NCBI RefSeq assembly: GCF_032062135.1 | Contig: NC_092861.1 | Coordinates: 59,139,566 to 59,203,565, forward strand | DNA: 64,000 nucleotides | Origin: Pyxicephalus adspersus | Taxonomy: Eukaryota; Chordata; Amphibia; Anura; Pyxicephalidae | Direction of reading: 5' to 3' | Position numbers and translations under genes: made by a program | In this document: positions 12,967 through 23,845 of the stretch, in pieces | Layout of the letters: each line of letters starts with the position of its first letter | How positions within the stretch are numbered: the stretch's first letter is position 1 | The notes under the pieces: generated by a model | What the model was told of the DNA's origin: nothing | The model's input: the letters and a program-made list of their open reading frames with translations, nothing else | Databases searched by the model: none

Positions 12967-15196
12967 TGGTAAAAAGTTTTTTTATTAAAAAAATGCTAAA
13001 GCCTCTCCCGTACTTGCTCCCATATCATGTCAGGGCAGCCCTGAGTCATGCAACCCCATACCACGTACTACTGAAGTTTTTAAATTGGATTCCATATTGA
13101 ATGGGCATGGAGTATATTTATATTTTTATTTTGGAATAAGTAAATATTGTCTGAATATAGGAGGCATTTGTATTATCACTTGAATCTTGGGGACTTCTGA
13201 ATCTGTGCAGTCATCAAGTACAAAAGTTTGTCTCTGGCCAGTAGTTTCCTGCAATAAAAACTGCTTCTCTCTCGCTTCTTGTGAGAGGTGGCTGTTCTTG
13301 CATCTCTTCTTGCATTTGCCCCCTGTACTATCTGCAGCACACTTACTGCTCACTTTTAAAAACTTTCCAGAATTCAGCTTTAGGTGAATTTTTTCTTAAT
13401 ATCTGCACTATCCACAGCAATTAATATAATATAACTTTCTGCATAACATGAAATATGTACAATTGCTGGACACTGTGGTGCTTTACGTAGCTAATATCCC
13501 AGAGGAAAATGAGTCACTCTGAAACCTTAGTAACTAGACAAGTTTACGTATATTTATTCAGTAATATTATGAATTCACAGGTTTGTATTACATTATCATA
13601 TGCTAGTTATTCCTAAATCAGTCACACTTTTCGGGAAGGTGCAAGAATAAAATGCTGTGTAACTGTTAAACTGTCATCCCAACGCAGTATTTTCATTATA
13701 AAGTGTAAGGCATTTTAAGCATTGCATTACAAGCCGTGGAAACTAGTCAACTGGGCCATTCCTGCCATATATTATCTGGGAATGTTGAATTAACATTTAT
13801 GCCATGCTTCTGCAGTAGGCGATGTCTGACAAGAACCTAAACTGTGACCTCCTGTTACTAAATCCTACATATGGTTGCTGCTGTCCCCCATTCTACACAA
13901 ATGCTGCTGTCATGAAGCAGAATGGTTCCTCTTCTGTTTTTCAGCTTTCATACAAGAACATTTTAGTGTTAAGTCTTTCTGTGATTAGCTAATGACAGCT
14001 GAGGGAGGAGGGGTGGCCAGACCACATGCTGGGTTAGTAAAGTTAGGGTTAATCTATTTTTGTTGTTACTTTATTCTATTAAACCATTATCGATACAGTA
14101 TACAAAATATTTTTCTTTTATTAAAAAGAGGCAGACCAAGCATTTTAATTAAAAAAACTTTATAAGACAAACCATTACTATGGCACATAAAGTGGGCAAG
14201 TTTCATTTATTTATGAATACCACCGAACAGCAAAATTTTTAGCTGGCTTACAGCCAGTGAGGAAGAACTGGTTTGTCTCAGGAGAGCCAATACAGCAGCC
14301 AAGCATCTAATCCAGCATACAGACAATGGGGTTGCTGCCACTGATGACTGCCCGATCAAGACTGACTATTTTTGTTGCTTCATTTAATTGGGTAAATGGC
14401 ATTGGCATCCTGTATTTTTAGCCATTTCCTGTAAGTGGAGTACACAGGCTCCACAATATCCCCATTATCACTCACAAACTTGCCTGGTTGGAGTATCAGC
14501 TTGGGTCTTCAGAGCCCTTAACAGCTTTCTTGTGTGGCTGTAGTCAGAATAGTTAAACTTGACCAGTGCAGTACACTTTATGGAGCTTCGTAGGTTCAGA
14601 AGATGTTGTTGGTGACAATGTAGTCAGAAATGTATGAGAAACATGAGTATGGTGGCACTGAAGTTCAAGGTAGACAAGCTTCATAAAACTCCTGGTGGTA
14701 CCACAAATGCAGGTGTACCCCTTTCTGCTTGCTATCCCTTGTTTCTTGATGCCATTATATTCATACAGTGTTCTGGATTTGTAAAGTGCCTGCATATGCT
14801 TAATGGAATATATATCCATAGTTAGAGGGACCCTGCCACTGATAACATACTGAAATGACCAGGTCACATAGTCATGCAAAGAAGAGACAGTTTTTGTAAA
14901 CACTTGTTGCGGCTGGGCAAGTTGTACTGGTGATCATGGAAGGTGCTGTCCATATGGTAGCAGCTGAAGCTTCAGCAGCTGTGTATTATTTGCATTGAAC
15001 AGCTAGTCATGGGGGTGGTTTGGGGTGTCCTTTTTCCACTTCAAAGGCTGTGGGATGAAAGGCTTGCGCGAAACAGTGTGGCATAAAAAGAAAGGGAAGT
15101 AAAGTTACATACTCATGTTATATAAAAATAAACATGAGTTTGCCATAAACGATTGCCAATTACAACTGCATAACGCACTATTTTACACATGCAGCA
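12967..15196. other. Stretch with one unidentified coding-like segment
   Basis: No gene is identified. On the minus strand 14553-14903 is open for 116 codons, and neighbouring minus-strand frames between 14350 and 15060 also have protein-like composition with several frame changes. This could be a decayed processed pseudogene, but I do not recognise the protein and there is no poly(A) evidence. The rest (12967-14220) is plain AT-rich sequence. Confidence 0.25.
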
Positions 15197-15203
15197 ATGA
15201 TGA

Positions 15204-15955
15204 GAGAGGCCCGGGGGCATCGGGGACACCGCAAAAGGGGAAGTCTACGTGTGCTTCGAGGGCCCACTGGGGGCTCATTTGAAGGAAGAGGTCAAGGACC
15301 AGATCCTAAAAGGTGAGTATATAGACATTTTTTCCTTGCTCCCTTTGGAACGTTTTAATCTGGATAGGAGTGTGGGGGGGGGAAGGGCGCAAGGAGGAAA
15401 GTGAATTACGTAGGTACCGGAATGTTACCGCGTACGTTTTTAAACTGGATGCAGGCTTTTAGCATTTTGGCAAGTGTGTTGGGAGAAAAGCAGCCTGAGT
15501 TGTGTGCGTCTCTGTTTTGTTACTTGGACACAATCAGGGAAGCTCATCGGATGTTTGGCGGGATTGCATGGCTACGTTATGACGAGCAGTTTCGCCAAAG
15601 GAAGGCAGTCAGGCAATCTTTGCGCTGGGATCACAAGGACATTGGGCTTTGGATGAAGCTGATGTCCGGTCCGAGGGTGGCAGGAGGTGGGGGTGTGCAG
15701 TTTTTTCCAGGGGGGGCCGGCGCTCAGCAAGCAGGAGGGGCGTCGGCCACTAAAAAGAAAGGGCTTTGCTGGCTCTTTAACGAAGGAGTTTGTAAGTTTG
15801 GGGGAGGATGCCGATTTAAACATGAATGTTCCAGGTGTGGTGGATCCCATGGGCTCTCGCGCTGTTTCAAAGCAGGGGCGGGGAGGGGAGGTGATGCTGG
15901 TGGAAAAGGGGGTGACGCCGGTGAGGGTAGAAAGGATGCGCCCCTTTTTAGGTAG
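15204..15955 (+). pseudogene. Ngaro gag-like nucleocapsid protein, 5' truncated and frameshifted
   Basis: The first part, in the frame of 15204, reads through YVCFEGPLGAHL and FSLLPLERFNLD, phrases typical of the gag-like protein of Ngaro elements. It hits TGA near 15400; the homology continues one frame over in 15401-15955 (184 codons), so there is a frameshift at about 15395-15405. Near its C terminus the second piece has a CCCH-type finger (C123, C131, C137, H141; spacing C-x7-C-x5-C-x3-H). Next comes a knuckle-like C143-x2-C146-x3-H150-x4-C155, one residue shorter than the canonical CCHC knuckle. Such motifs usually bind element RNA. The tail is Gly-rich and ends at TAG 15953-15955, overlapping the pol frame. 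Confidence 0.75.
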
Positions 15956-17481
15956 GTACCCTGACAGGGAGGCGGCTAGGGTGCTGGAGGCAGGGTTTGC
16001 GGAGGGGTTTTGGATTCCAAGCGAGGTAGGGCGGGTTCCCAAGGAATCCAAGAATCTGCAGTCGGCACTGCGGCATGCGGAGGTGGTTGCGGCTAAGGAG
16101 GTAAGTTTGGGGAGGATGAGTGGGCCCTTTCAAGAGCCGCCACTGGAGGATTTGATTGTGTCACCACTGGGCATAGTGCCCAAGAAGGAAGTGGGTAATA
16201 CATCATTTGTCTTTTCCGCCGGGGGGATCGGTGAATGATGGGATTCGGCCAGAGGAGTGTTCGGTGGTTTATACTTCTATCGACGCGGCGATTGCTTGGG
16301 TTCAGAGGTATGGGCGGGGAACGTTGTTGGCAAAGGCAGACATTGAGGCTGCTTTTCGGTTGTTGCCTGTTCACCCGCAGTGCTTGCGTCTGCTGGGATG
16401 TAAATGGGAAGGGGCATATTTTGTTGATCGTTGTTTACCCATGGGTTGTTCTATTTCCTGCCCATTGTTTGAAAAGTTTAGCACCTTCTTGGAGTGGGTA
16501 GTGCGGTCTGTGGCTGAGGTAGATTCGATCATTCATTATTTGGATGATTTTTTGGTGATTGGTCCGGCCGGAAGTTCGGTGTGCAGGGTCTTGTTAGCCA
16601 CATTGCAGCATGTGGCCGCACGGTTTGGGGTTCCGTTGGCAGAGGGGAAGACTGAGGGGCCCGGGACGGTGTTGACGTTTTTGGGGATAGAGTTGGACAC
16701 GGTGGCCATGGAGAGCCAGTTGCCACAGGAAAAATTGACGGATCTTCGGGGGGAGGTGGCTTGGGCTTGTGGCAGGCGTAAGCTGCGCTTGCGGGAGGTG
16801 CAATCCTTGCTGGGGAAGCTTAATTTTGCATGTCGGGTTGTTAGGATGGGTAGGATTTTCTGCAGGCGCTTGGCGGCGGCTACAGCTGGAGTGAAGGCGC
16901 CGTCCCATTTTGTTCGGTTGTCTAAGGAAGTGAGAGCTGACCTGGGGGTTTGGAAGGAGTTTCTGGATTCATATAATGGTGGAGCCCTTTGGTTGCATGA
17001 GCCGGTGGAGGCGGTGGATCTGGAGTTGTTTACGGACGCCGCAGGAGCTGCCTGTTTTGGGGCTTACTTTAGGGGGCGATGGTGTGCGGGGGTCTGGCCG
17101 GAATCATGGGTAGTGGGGGGTTTGGTTCGGGACTTGGTAGTGTTGGAATTGTTCCCTATAGTGGTAGCGCTGGAGTTATGGGGGGGGGAATTGGCTAATA
17201 AAAAGGTTAGGTTTCACTGCGACAATTTGGGGGTGGTGCAGGCGGTGAATACGTTTTCGGTGTCTTCGGTGCCAGCAATTAGATTGATGCGGCATTTGGT
17301 TTTCAGATGTATGCAGCATAATATTTTTGTATTTGCCCGGCACATTCCAGGGGTTAACAATGTTATCGCTGATGCTTTGTCTCGTTTACAGTGGGACAGA
17401 TTTCGTGAGTTGGCGCCAGAGGCGGAGCCCTACGGTTACCAGTGTCCGGTTCATTTGTGGGGGATTGCACTAGGATTATAA
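15894..17481 (+). pseudogene. Ngaro reverse transcriptase-RNase H polyprotein, frameshifted
   Basis: This copies element RNA into DNA and removes the RNA strand. The N-terminal part lies in the frame that stops at 16238 and includes GRMSGPF and SPLGIVPKKE. Near 16197-16205 a deletion of roughly 11 bases removes the expected RLI-H block of the family and shifts the frame. From 16207 the frame is open for 424 codons. RT motifs there are AKADIEAAF (42-50), LPMGCSISC (78-86) and the catalytic YLDD (111-114), followed by LTFLGIELD (156-164). RNase H follows with all four acidic residues visible: D277 (FTDAAG), E314 (LELF), D339 (HCDN) and D389 (ADALSR). It overlaps gag upstream by about 60 bases and the recombinase frame downstream by 40. 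Apart from the shift the RT core looks well preserved. Confidence 0.9.
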
Positions 17482-18351
17482 CAGGTTTGATTCAGCGGTC
17501 GGTGAGTGCGGGTACTTGGAGGGCTTATGCGGCAGTGTGGAAGGACTGGGAGGCCTTGTGGAGGCAATTGGGGTCCGGGGGCAAGGCGGGGGATGCTTTG
17601 CATGTGCTCTTGTATTGGTTGGCTAGGGAGTTTTCGCGAGGTGTTTCGGTGGCCACGGTTAATCGAATGATGGCGGGAATGGCCTTTTGGTTCAAGTGGC
17701 AGGGGTGGCGTGACACGACCAAAGATTTTATTGTGCGGCAGGCGTTGAAGGGGTACAGGAGGGGTGCTAGGCAGTAGGACAGGAGGAAGCCATTATCTTT
17801 TGGTTTGCTGCAGCGGTTGGTGGGGCGCTTGGAATCAGTGTGTGCTACTAGATATGGGCGGGTGTTGTTTCGGGGGGCTTTTTGTTTAGCGTTTTTTGGG
17901 GCCATGCGGGTCGGTGAGCTGGTTAGTCCGACAAAATCTCGCCCTGGAGGTATTTTGGTGGAGGACGTGGTGTGTACAGCAGAGATGGTGAGTATGTGGA
18001 TTAGGCGGTCTAAAACTGATCAAAAGGGGAAGGGTATGCTGGTGAGGGTGTTCAAGTTGGAGGGGGTATCTGAGGTTTGCCCGGTAGCAGCAGTGGAAGA
18101 ATTTTTGCGGGTCAGGGGTGTTAGGGGGGGTCCTTTATTAATGCATGAGAATGGGGAATTTTTGTCCAGGTTCCAATTTGTGGCGGTTTTTAGGGAATGT
18201 TTGAGGTCGTTGGGGCTGGATGGGGAAGCATTTTCTTCCCATTCCTTTAAGATTGGGGCAGCTACGGAGGCGGCTGGATGAGGTTATTAAGAAGATTGGT
18301 AGGTGGGAATCCAACCGGTTTCGTTTGTACGTTAGGTCCCAGTTGTTGTAA
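17442..18351 (+). pseudogene. Ngaro tyrosine recombinase, with stop codon, frameshift and altered HxxR box
   Basis: This is the integration enzyme in place of a DDE integrase. The N-terminal part (17442-17777) resembles the SAM-like core-binding domain (SVSAGTWRAYAAVWKDW). A TAG at about 17775-17777 interrupts it, and the same frame continues to 18281. Box I Arg lies in GAMRVGELV (R35 counted from Met 17805) and a candidate Lys in RRSKTDQKG (K70). Box II reads HSFKIGAAT: H146 is present but the expected catalytic Arg is Lys. A one-base shift near 18273 then ends the frame; the C-terminal part continues in another frame with IGRW and the putative nucleophile Tyr codon at 18328-18330 (RFRLYVRSQLL), stopping at TAA 18349-18351. 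The enzyme cannot be made intact. Confidence 0.85.
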
Positions 18352-18386
18352 GGGGTTGTAGTAGTGGGGGTGTTTTAAAGGATGGG

Positions 18387-19052
18387 GTGTGTGTGGAGGG
18401 GGTGCAACAGGGCTCAGCGTGGGAACATGTGTTGTTGATTCGTTTGTCTTTTTCAGGTTCTGGCAGCTGTCTGGTGTGGATAGTCGGGCACTCTTACGTC
18501 TGGTGGGGTGCAAAGAGAGCGGAGGTCCGGCCGGATGGTCGGCAGTTGGGCTTTTCACGGGCAGAGGCGTTAATCCGTTGGATCGGTGTGCGGGGTATGA
18601 TGTGGAGTAGGATGGTCCCCGAAATTAGACGCTGTGCAGCGCTGGACAGAGCCCCAGACGTTGTGGTGCTGCATGCTGGAGGGAACGATTTAGGTAAGAG
18701 GGCCATGAAGGGATTGGTTAGGGATGTGAGGTTGGATTTTTTGCGTTTGAAGTTAGAATTCCCTGGGACGGTTTTTATTTGGTCAGACATGGTGGCGAGG
18801 TCAGTCTGGAGGGGGGCGAGGTCTGTGGTTGGTATTAACAAGGCCAGGATTAAGGTTAATAAAGAGGTTGGTAGATTTGTGGCTAGGAATGGGGGTGTGG
18901 TTGTGAGGCATAGAGAGTTGGAGGAGGATACGGGGCGTTTTTTGAGACTTGATGGTGTGCATTTGAATGATGTGGGCATAGACTTGTGGTGTCTAGGTTT
19001 GCAAGATGGGATACAGAGAGCAATCCGGGTGTGGAGGGGCATGCGGGTGTGA
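18387..19052 (+). CDS. SGNH-hydrolase-like domain ORF of the Ngaro element
   Basis: The 221-codon frame is intact. The conserved region starts at about residue 28 (LVWIVGHSYVWW), so the upstream part may be intronic or untranslated. A pyrimidine-rich tract ending in AG at 18455-18456 could be a splice acceptor for this exon. Block I is G34-H35-S36 where classical family members have GDS; the nucleophile Ser is kept. Block III is GGN (98-100) followed by D101. Block V is D189-G-V-H192 (DGVHL), giving the Asp and His of the catalytic triad. SGNH enzymes are esterases or lipases; an SGNH-like domain downstream of the recombinase is known in Ngaro elements of fish and amphibians, but its substrate and role are unknown. 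It is the only element ORF here without a visible break. Confidence 0.8.
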   Translation: MCVEGVQQGSAWEHVLLIRLSFSGSGSCLVWIVGHSYVWWGAKRAEVRPDGRQLGFSRAEALIRWIGVRGMMWSRMVPEIRRCAALDRAPDVVVLHAGGNDLGKRAMKGLVRDVRLDFLRLKLEFPGTVFIWSDMVARSVWRGARSVVGINKARIKVNKEVGRFVARNGGVVVRHRELEEDTGRFLRLDGVHLNDVGIDLWCLGLQDGIQRAIRVWRGMRV

Positions 19053-19640
19053 GGTGTCCCACCCGTATGCTGTGGCGGTTGAGGTTTGGTGGAAGGTAAG
19101 TGTTCTGGGTTAATTAAGGGTGGGGGGGGCACCCAAGGTGGTGGCGTAACCCCTCCCCCTCTGGTAAATGGAACGGTGGAGGCCCCTGAGGTGGTGCTGT
19201 GCTGCTAGGGGGCCTGGTTGGATTAGTGTTTGGTTATTATGGAAATGTGGTGGTGTGGCGGACTTTACCTTCCGGACCTGCAATCTAGTTATTCGGAAAA
19301 TGGTTTTGGCGAAAAAGAGGTGTAAGTGAGTGGTATAGGTTAGTTAGTGAGAAAGGGTTAATTTTAAGGTTGTCATTAAAATGTTATATAAATGTTATTT
19401 AAATGGTTATTTAATGTTATGTACAAAGTTATTTATTGGTTTGAGGGTTATTTGTTAAATATATTTGAATATTTATTTATGTTATTTATGGTAATGATTA
19501 AAAGTGTTATGTAAATAAACGGCTGCTTGGCAGCCAATTTTAAAACGCAATCGGTGTGGAGCTTTCATTTTAGGTACAGGAATATTAAACGGGGTGGGGC
19601 TGTCAAGTGGGTGAGTGTGAGTTGGTAAGTGCGGGTTTTT
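19053..19640 (+). other. Ngaro 3' untranslated region with polyadenylation signal
   Basis: G/T-rich sequence follows the SGNH stop codon. It includes 'CCCCTGAGGTGGTGCTGTGC' at about 19177-19196 and then an AT-rich section with repeated TTATTTA-type words. AATAAA at 19514-19519 is a good polyadenylation signal. The sequence after it (to about 19640) is still G/T-rich and may hold part of the terminal repeats. A diverged relative lies at 36320-36690. Confidence 0.6.
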
Positions 19641-21545
19641 GGGGGGGAAGAGAGTTGGAAGGCAAGGTACGAGGTACCCTAGTCATGATTATTCATAGAT
19701 CCTTGCTAACAAACTACAGAAGTAATTGTTAAGAGATGTGGATGTGATATGGAGGAACTGACATCATTTTGCTTTCAATTGCCTTCCCAATAAAATGCCA
19801 GGTATTGTGAGGAATCCTGTTCCAAACAATGCTCTAAAGACCTAATAGTATACTTAACGTCTGAGAAAAGGGTAATAAGATAGGTAACAAGAAGCAGGAT
19901 ATAGGGAAAGGGAAAACAGCCATAAAAAATGACCAGGTGAAAAAAAAAGCATTGAAGATGTGGCAGGGGTGGAAGAGGACAGTGCTGGAAAAAAATACTG
20001 GTCCATTTTTGGCAAATTATCTTGCTGTACACAGACACTCACACCAGACAGAGGCAAAGACACCTTAAAAAACAGTGCAGAAAACATGACATCACCAGGA
20101 GATGACAGTGCTGGAGGAAAACACTAACACTTTGTCAAATATATGTCCTTGTACTGTTTTCGGATAATGAACAACCATTCGCACAGAGCTACATGCGCTT
20201 GTTTGCTTAAGTACCAAATCATTTACAGAATATATATACACTAGATACCAACATATCATCCCACAAATGTATCCACCAGAATGATTAATCATTGTAGTTC
20301 ACCACATTCACAAATGTACACACTAACTATTCATGTACTGATGTTGTATGCTTGGTGGGGGGGGGGGGTGAAATAAAAAATGGTGAATAAAATAGCTTTT
20401 TCAAATGTCACTAAGCCAAGCGAGCCATTATTTCATTCTTGCCTGTCCAGGGCCCCAATTTATCTAAAACCGTCCCTACAAATAGGGAGGTCATCTAAGT
20501 TATTCAAGTATTTGCAGCCTGAACACTGCAGAAGACTAAGTTTATGGGTGGTCCTCCAAAGATCAACAACCATAACAGATTTAGGTACACTGAATGTTTA
20601 TACAGTACAGTCACTACAGACACCATCCAAGAAGACTTCCTAAATAGCATCTTTATTATGCCTGCATCTTCTCATTAACCAAGTCTATGGGTTGGGCTCT
20701 TATGGTCAAATATGACATAACATAAGGGAAAACTATGGCATAATTTTACATTTATGTTGCCAACATCATTAACATCATTATAAAAACATATGTAATTACA
20801 TTTAAAAACACATTAATAATATGTTCTCTTTAAATCACCAAGCCCACTTGTCATTTGGGGAAACTGGTCGACTACATTTTATACTTCAGACTTCATCCTT
20901 CCCCCTCTTCTCTCACTTGAGAATAACACATTTTATTTCCCATTATCAATAAAAGTCAATATTTTCAGGCAAAATAAAGTAAATCACCTGCATAACTGAA
21001 GTAATGAGAAGCATGAGTAAAACAAAATACCAATCTGGCAGTCAAACTTTACAGTGCTCCGAGGACACAAAGTTTGAACAAGCTCACAAATTACTTGACA
21101 TCCAGTAAGAACAAGTTAAGTGAAATAAATATAACAACTTATTTAGTCCATATCAATAAATGACTTGCAAAATGAAGTTACCAACCCCAATGACCCAGCT
21201 AACATCTCTCCTGACTATTTTGTCTGGTGCTTCTGAACATTGGTATAAAACAACTAAAAAAAACATGTACAAAATTATCCAGTGCTACCTAACCATAAAT
21301 ATATAAGACATTAAATTATATAAACAGCATGCAGGTCCCTTACATAAAGTGTTATCCAATTCATTAATTAAGTGCTATAATAAAATACATAATAAAATGG
21401 ATTTAAAAGTGTCCCAGTGCTAGCAAATAAATATTTCAGTGTTCAAATATCAATCCGATTAGCTTAGCAGTACTCTTGTGCTTCACATATTACTTTTCAT
21501 TAGAATACGTTACCTTTTTTCAAGCAGGTGATTCTCTTTGTTTTA
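19641..21545. other. Unannotated AT-rich stretch
   Basis: No gene recognised. A palindromic GGTACGAGGTACC lies at 19666-19678, just past the approximate Ngaro end, and a run of 11-12 G at about 20356-20367. Minus-strand frames around 19775-20292 have no recognisable motif. Confidence 0.5.
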
Positions 21546-22080
21546 TTAACCTCCTAAGTGTTACATTTCTGCCCAGACATTTTTAAATTGGGAATTTTAG
21601 GCATTATCACTAGTTAAAAACCCCCAAAAACATAATATTGTGGTATGCAGAGAATCTGTGGATTATTTTTAAGTAGCACATTTTATTTTGCACAGTATTT
21701 ACATTTTCTTCCAAAATTTAGATTGTGTCAAGTAAATAGATATCAAATATGTCAAACCTTAAAACTGTGTGTGTGTGTGTGTGTGGGCGCACAACAGCAG
21801 ACCTACAAAACACATTATACAGTTTACAGTTAACTGTAAATATTAGTCCTAGAATTTTTTCTGTCATTACAATGTGCACAGCAATATCCAATATGCATTA
21901 CATAACTGATATTTTACACATGCACATGGATTTGATAGTATGCATGATTACATATGTGTATGGGGGGGGGACTGTGGGTTCCTTCAATCCAATACAATAC
22001 AAAATGTTTTATGTATTTTATGCTTGTTTAAGTTTTTATTACGTTTTATTTATTTTTAGCTTATTTTTTACTTAACAAGG
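21546..22080 (+). mobile_element. TTAA-target element, probable third copy (3' end not found)
   Basis: TTAA at 21546-21549 is followed by CCTCCTAAGTGTTACATTTC, close to the end of the element at 38139 (TTAACCTCCTGGGCAGTTCA). Further in, CCAATACAATACAAAA near 21986 recalls the internal motif of the same family. A matching right terminus was not found, so the copy is probably truncated and its right limit is a guess. A (TG)n run lies inside at 21766-21784 and a run of G at 21962-21970. Confidence 0.45.
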
Positions 22081-23452
22081 GGACTGGCAAGGCTCTATGT
22101 GATTTATACCTTTGTTTTTTGTTTTGTGTTTTGGTAGGATAAAGCCTCCACTCTTAGGTCTACATCTTAACTTGTAGCCAAACTGTTTATAGTGGGTGAG
22201 ACCTGCAGATGTGTTGTTTTATGTTATGATCGTCCTCCTGCAATAAATTTTATTTACTGCCTTGCTACCTTAGATTTGGAAAGCATGGAAAATCTTTGAA
22301 TCCCTGTCAAGGCTTCGTTAGAGAGATTTTCTCATATTTTCCGTTTTAAGGACAATATTTAGACAGGTATTGGGTGAAATGGTTTGTGCATAAATGTTGT
22401 AAAGAATGGTACCATCTCCATCAGCCAATGAGAGTGTTGGTCGCCATGTACTGGCCAGGAGGCAGGATGCACAAGAAAAATGCAGCCAGTATTCTCATTA
22501 CTACCAGCTACATACTTGAATTTAGATCCAGTAACATGATCAATAAGTCCCAGCAATGCAGGCACATCATAAATGGTTGAAGAGGCAGAGCACTGTATTT
22601 TGTTTCCTGAAAACAAGAAGAGGAAACATTCACATGGTATACTGAGTCTCTATGAATAGAGAAATGAAATTCTGCAAATAAAGTGGGCAAAGGACTGGGA
22701 AAAGAAAGGGCTAAATTATGCTGGATGTCCATGAGCAGGGAAATGCCATGAATTGTACCTGACCAGTTTCAACTTTTAATGCACAATGTTTCAAATCTTT
22801 TTTTTGGTTATTCTTTCTAAATCTGTGAGGGTGATATTCTCCTTACAGACCAGTAATGCAAGAGGCCCTACTGACCACCACACTAAGCTATAATAAGACC
22901 ATAAGCTATGGATATAGTAATTAAAGTAGGGATTCCCTGAGGACCTGAAAGTTATTTCAAGGGGTTCCTCCATGTTACAAAAGGTTGATGGACAATGATG
23001 TATAGCATATAGTTGCCGATGCGGGTTGTCCAAATGGTTGAAGAAAGAGATCTGATAGGTGAGAGTTGATCTGATAACCACATTATCATACCATGTACTA
23101 GGTAGGCTGTGCGCCCAATTAATATTAGTTTGATAGTTTTAATGTTTAATGGGGATGAAGACAAAAAAAAAAAGAAGAAAAAAGGTAGCAAACTAAAAAA
23201 GGAGGGGCACAGACTGGGGGAAAAGAAGGTGAGTAAAGGAGGGTAATTGTTGACAAAAAACCCAGAGAGTGGGAAGGGGCACCCCTTGAAACCACCACCC
23301 ATTTTCTAAAAGTAGACAAATTGTGCAAAGATTCTTTAAACTTGTCCCTGAAATACATCCAGCAGTCCATCCAGTCTGATTCACTATGGACATTTTCAGG
23401 ATTCCTAATAAGGACTCAAAGAAAAAAACTGATAGTGTACCTCTTTTCCACA
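22081..23452. other. Unannotated stretch
   Basis: No gene recognised. The segment 22360-22620 is somewhat less AT-rich and is open on both strands for 68-85 codons, but the products have no known motif. An A-rich run lies at 23161-23186. Confidence 0.45.
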
Positions 23453-23792
23453 CTAAGGCTGGGTACACATGTGCAATGGTTCTCGTCCGATAATCAGCTC
23501 AGGGTTGATATTGGACAAGAATGTGGCGTGTGTACAGCGCTCATCATCAATCGTCTGAACGACCGTCCTGGCAGATCCACAGACGATGGAGGAGGAACGA
23601 TCATAATGGAAGTGAAGGGGGAGAGAGCACAGCGGGGTGCTGCTCCATCGTTCTCCCCCTCCCCTCTCCATAGAGCAGAACAGTGCTCTATGTACAGCCC
23701 TTGTTCAAGCATTGTGCAGTTGTTAGTCATTGGATAGGATCATGAAAGATCCTTTCCAATGACAATTATTGCACGTGTGTACATAGCCTAAG
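23453..23792. mobile_element. MITE, 'TACACACGTGC' family, copy 2
   Basis: The left end reads TAAGGCTGGGTACACATGTG and the right end, on the other strand, TTAGGCTATGTACACACGTG: imperfect terminal inverted repeats of about 25 bases. The interior is GC-richer and carries purine- and pyrimidine-rich segments. It aligns in inverted orientation with 12544-12872. The frames inside (23321-23737 plus; 23453-23671 and 23494-23730 minus) come from the repeat, not from a gene. Confidence 0.75.
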
Positions 23793-23796
23793 CTAA

Positions 23797-23845
23797 AATG
23801 TTTTATTGTTGTTTATTTATTGTAAGATGTTTTATTGTTGTTTGT
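23797..23845. repeat. Short direct duplication
   Basis: ATGTTTTATTGTTGTTT occurs twice, about 30 bases apart, directly downstream of the MITE. Confidence 0.6.

Larger units (their letters stand above)
15197..19640 (+). mobile_element. Ngaro-like tyrosine-recombinase retrotransposon, inactivated
   Basis: Domain order is gag-like, reverse transcriptase, RNase H, tyrosine recombinase, then an SGNH-hydrolase-like domain. This order, with no DDE integrase or protease, marks the Ngaro group of the DIRS-like order. These elements copy through RNA and integrate with a tyrosine recombinase, so no target-site duplication is expected. Resemblance to gag begins abruptly at about 15197, so the 5' end with the first terminal repeat seems to be missing; I could not locate the split direct repeats. 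The plus strand is strikingly rich in G and T, unlike the AT-rich flanks. The reading frames are broken at four or more places, listed in the separate entries. The 3' limit is approximate. Confidence 0.9.

Noticed and set aside
14553..14903. 116-codon minus-strand frame considered as a host exon
   Set aside because: No recognisable family or splice signals. Kept only as a note on possible pseudogene sequence.
15572..17905. Minus-strand frames opposite the Ngaro ORFs (159, 126, 104 codons and others)
   Set aside because: They are shadows of the plus-strand coding sequence, which has all the recognisable domains.
18494..19132. 212-codon minus-strand frame
   Set aside because: It is the antisense of the SGNH-like domain, Pro/Thr/Ser-rich as expected from a G/T-rich opposite strand.
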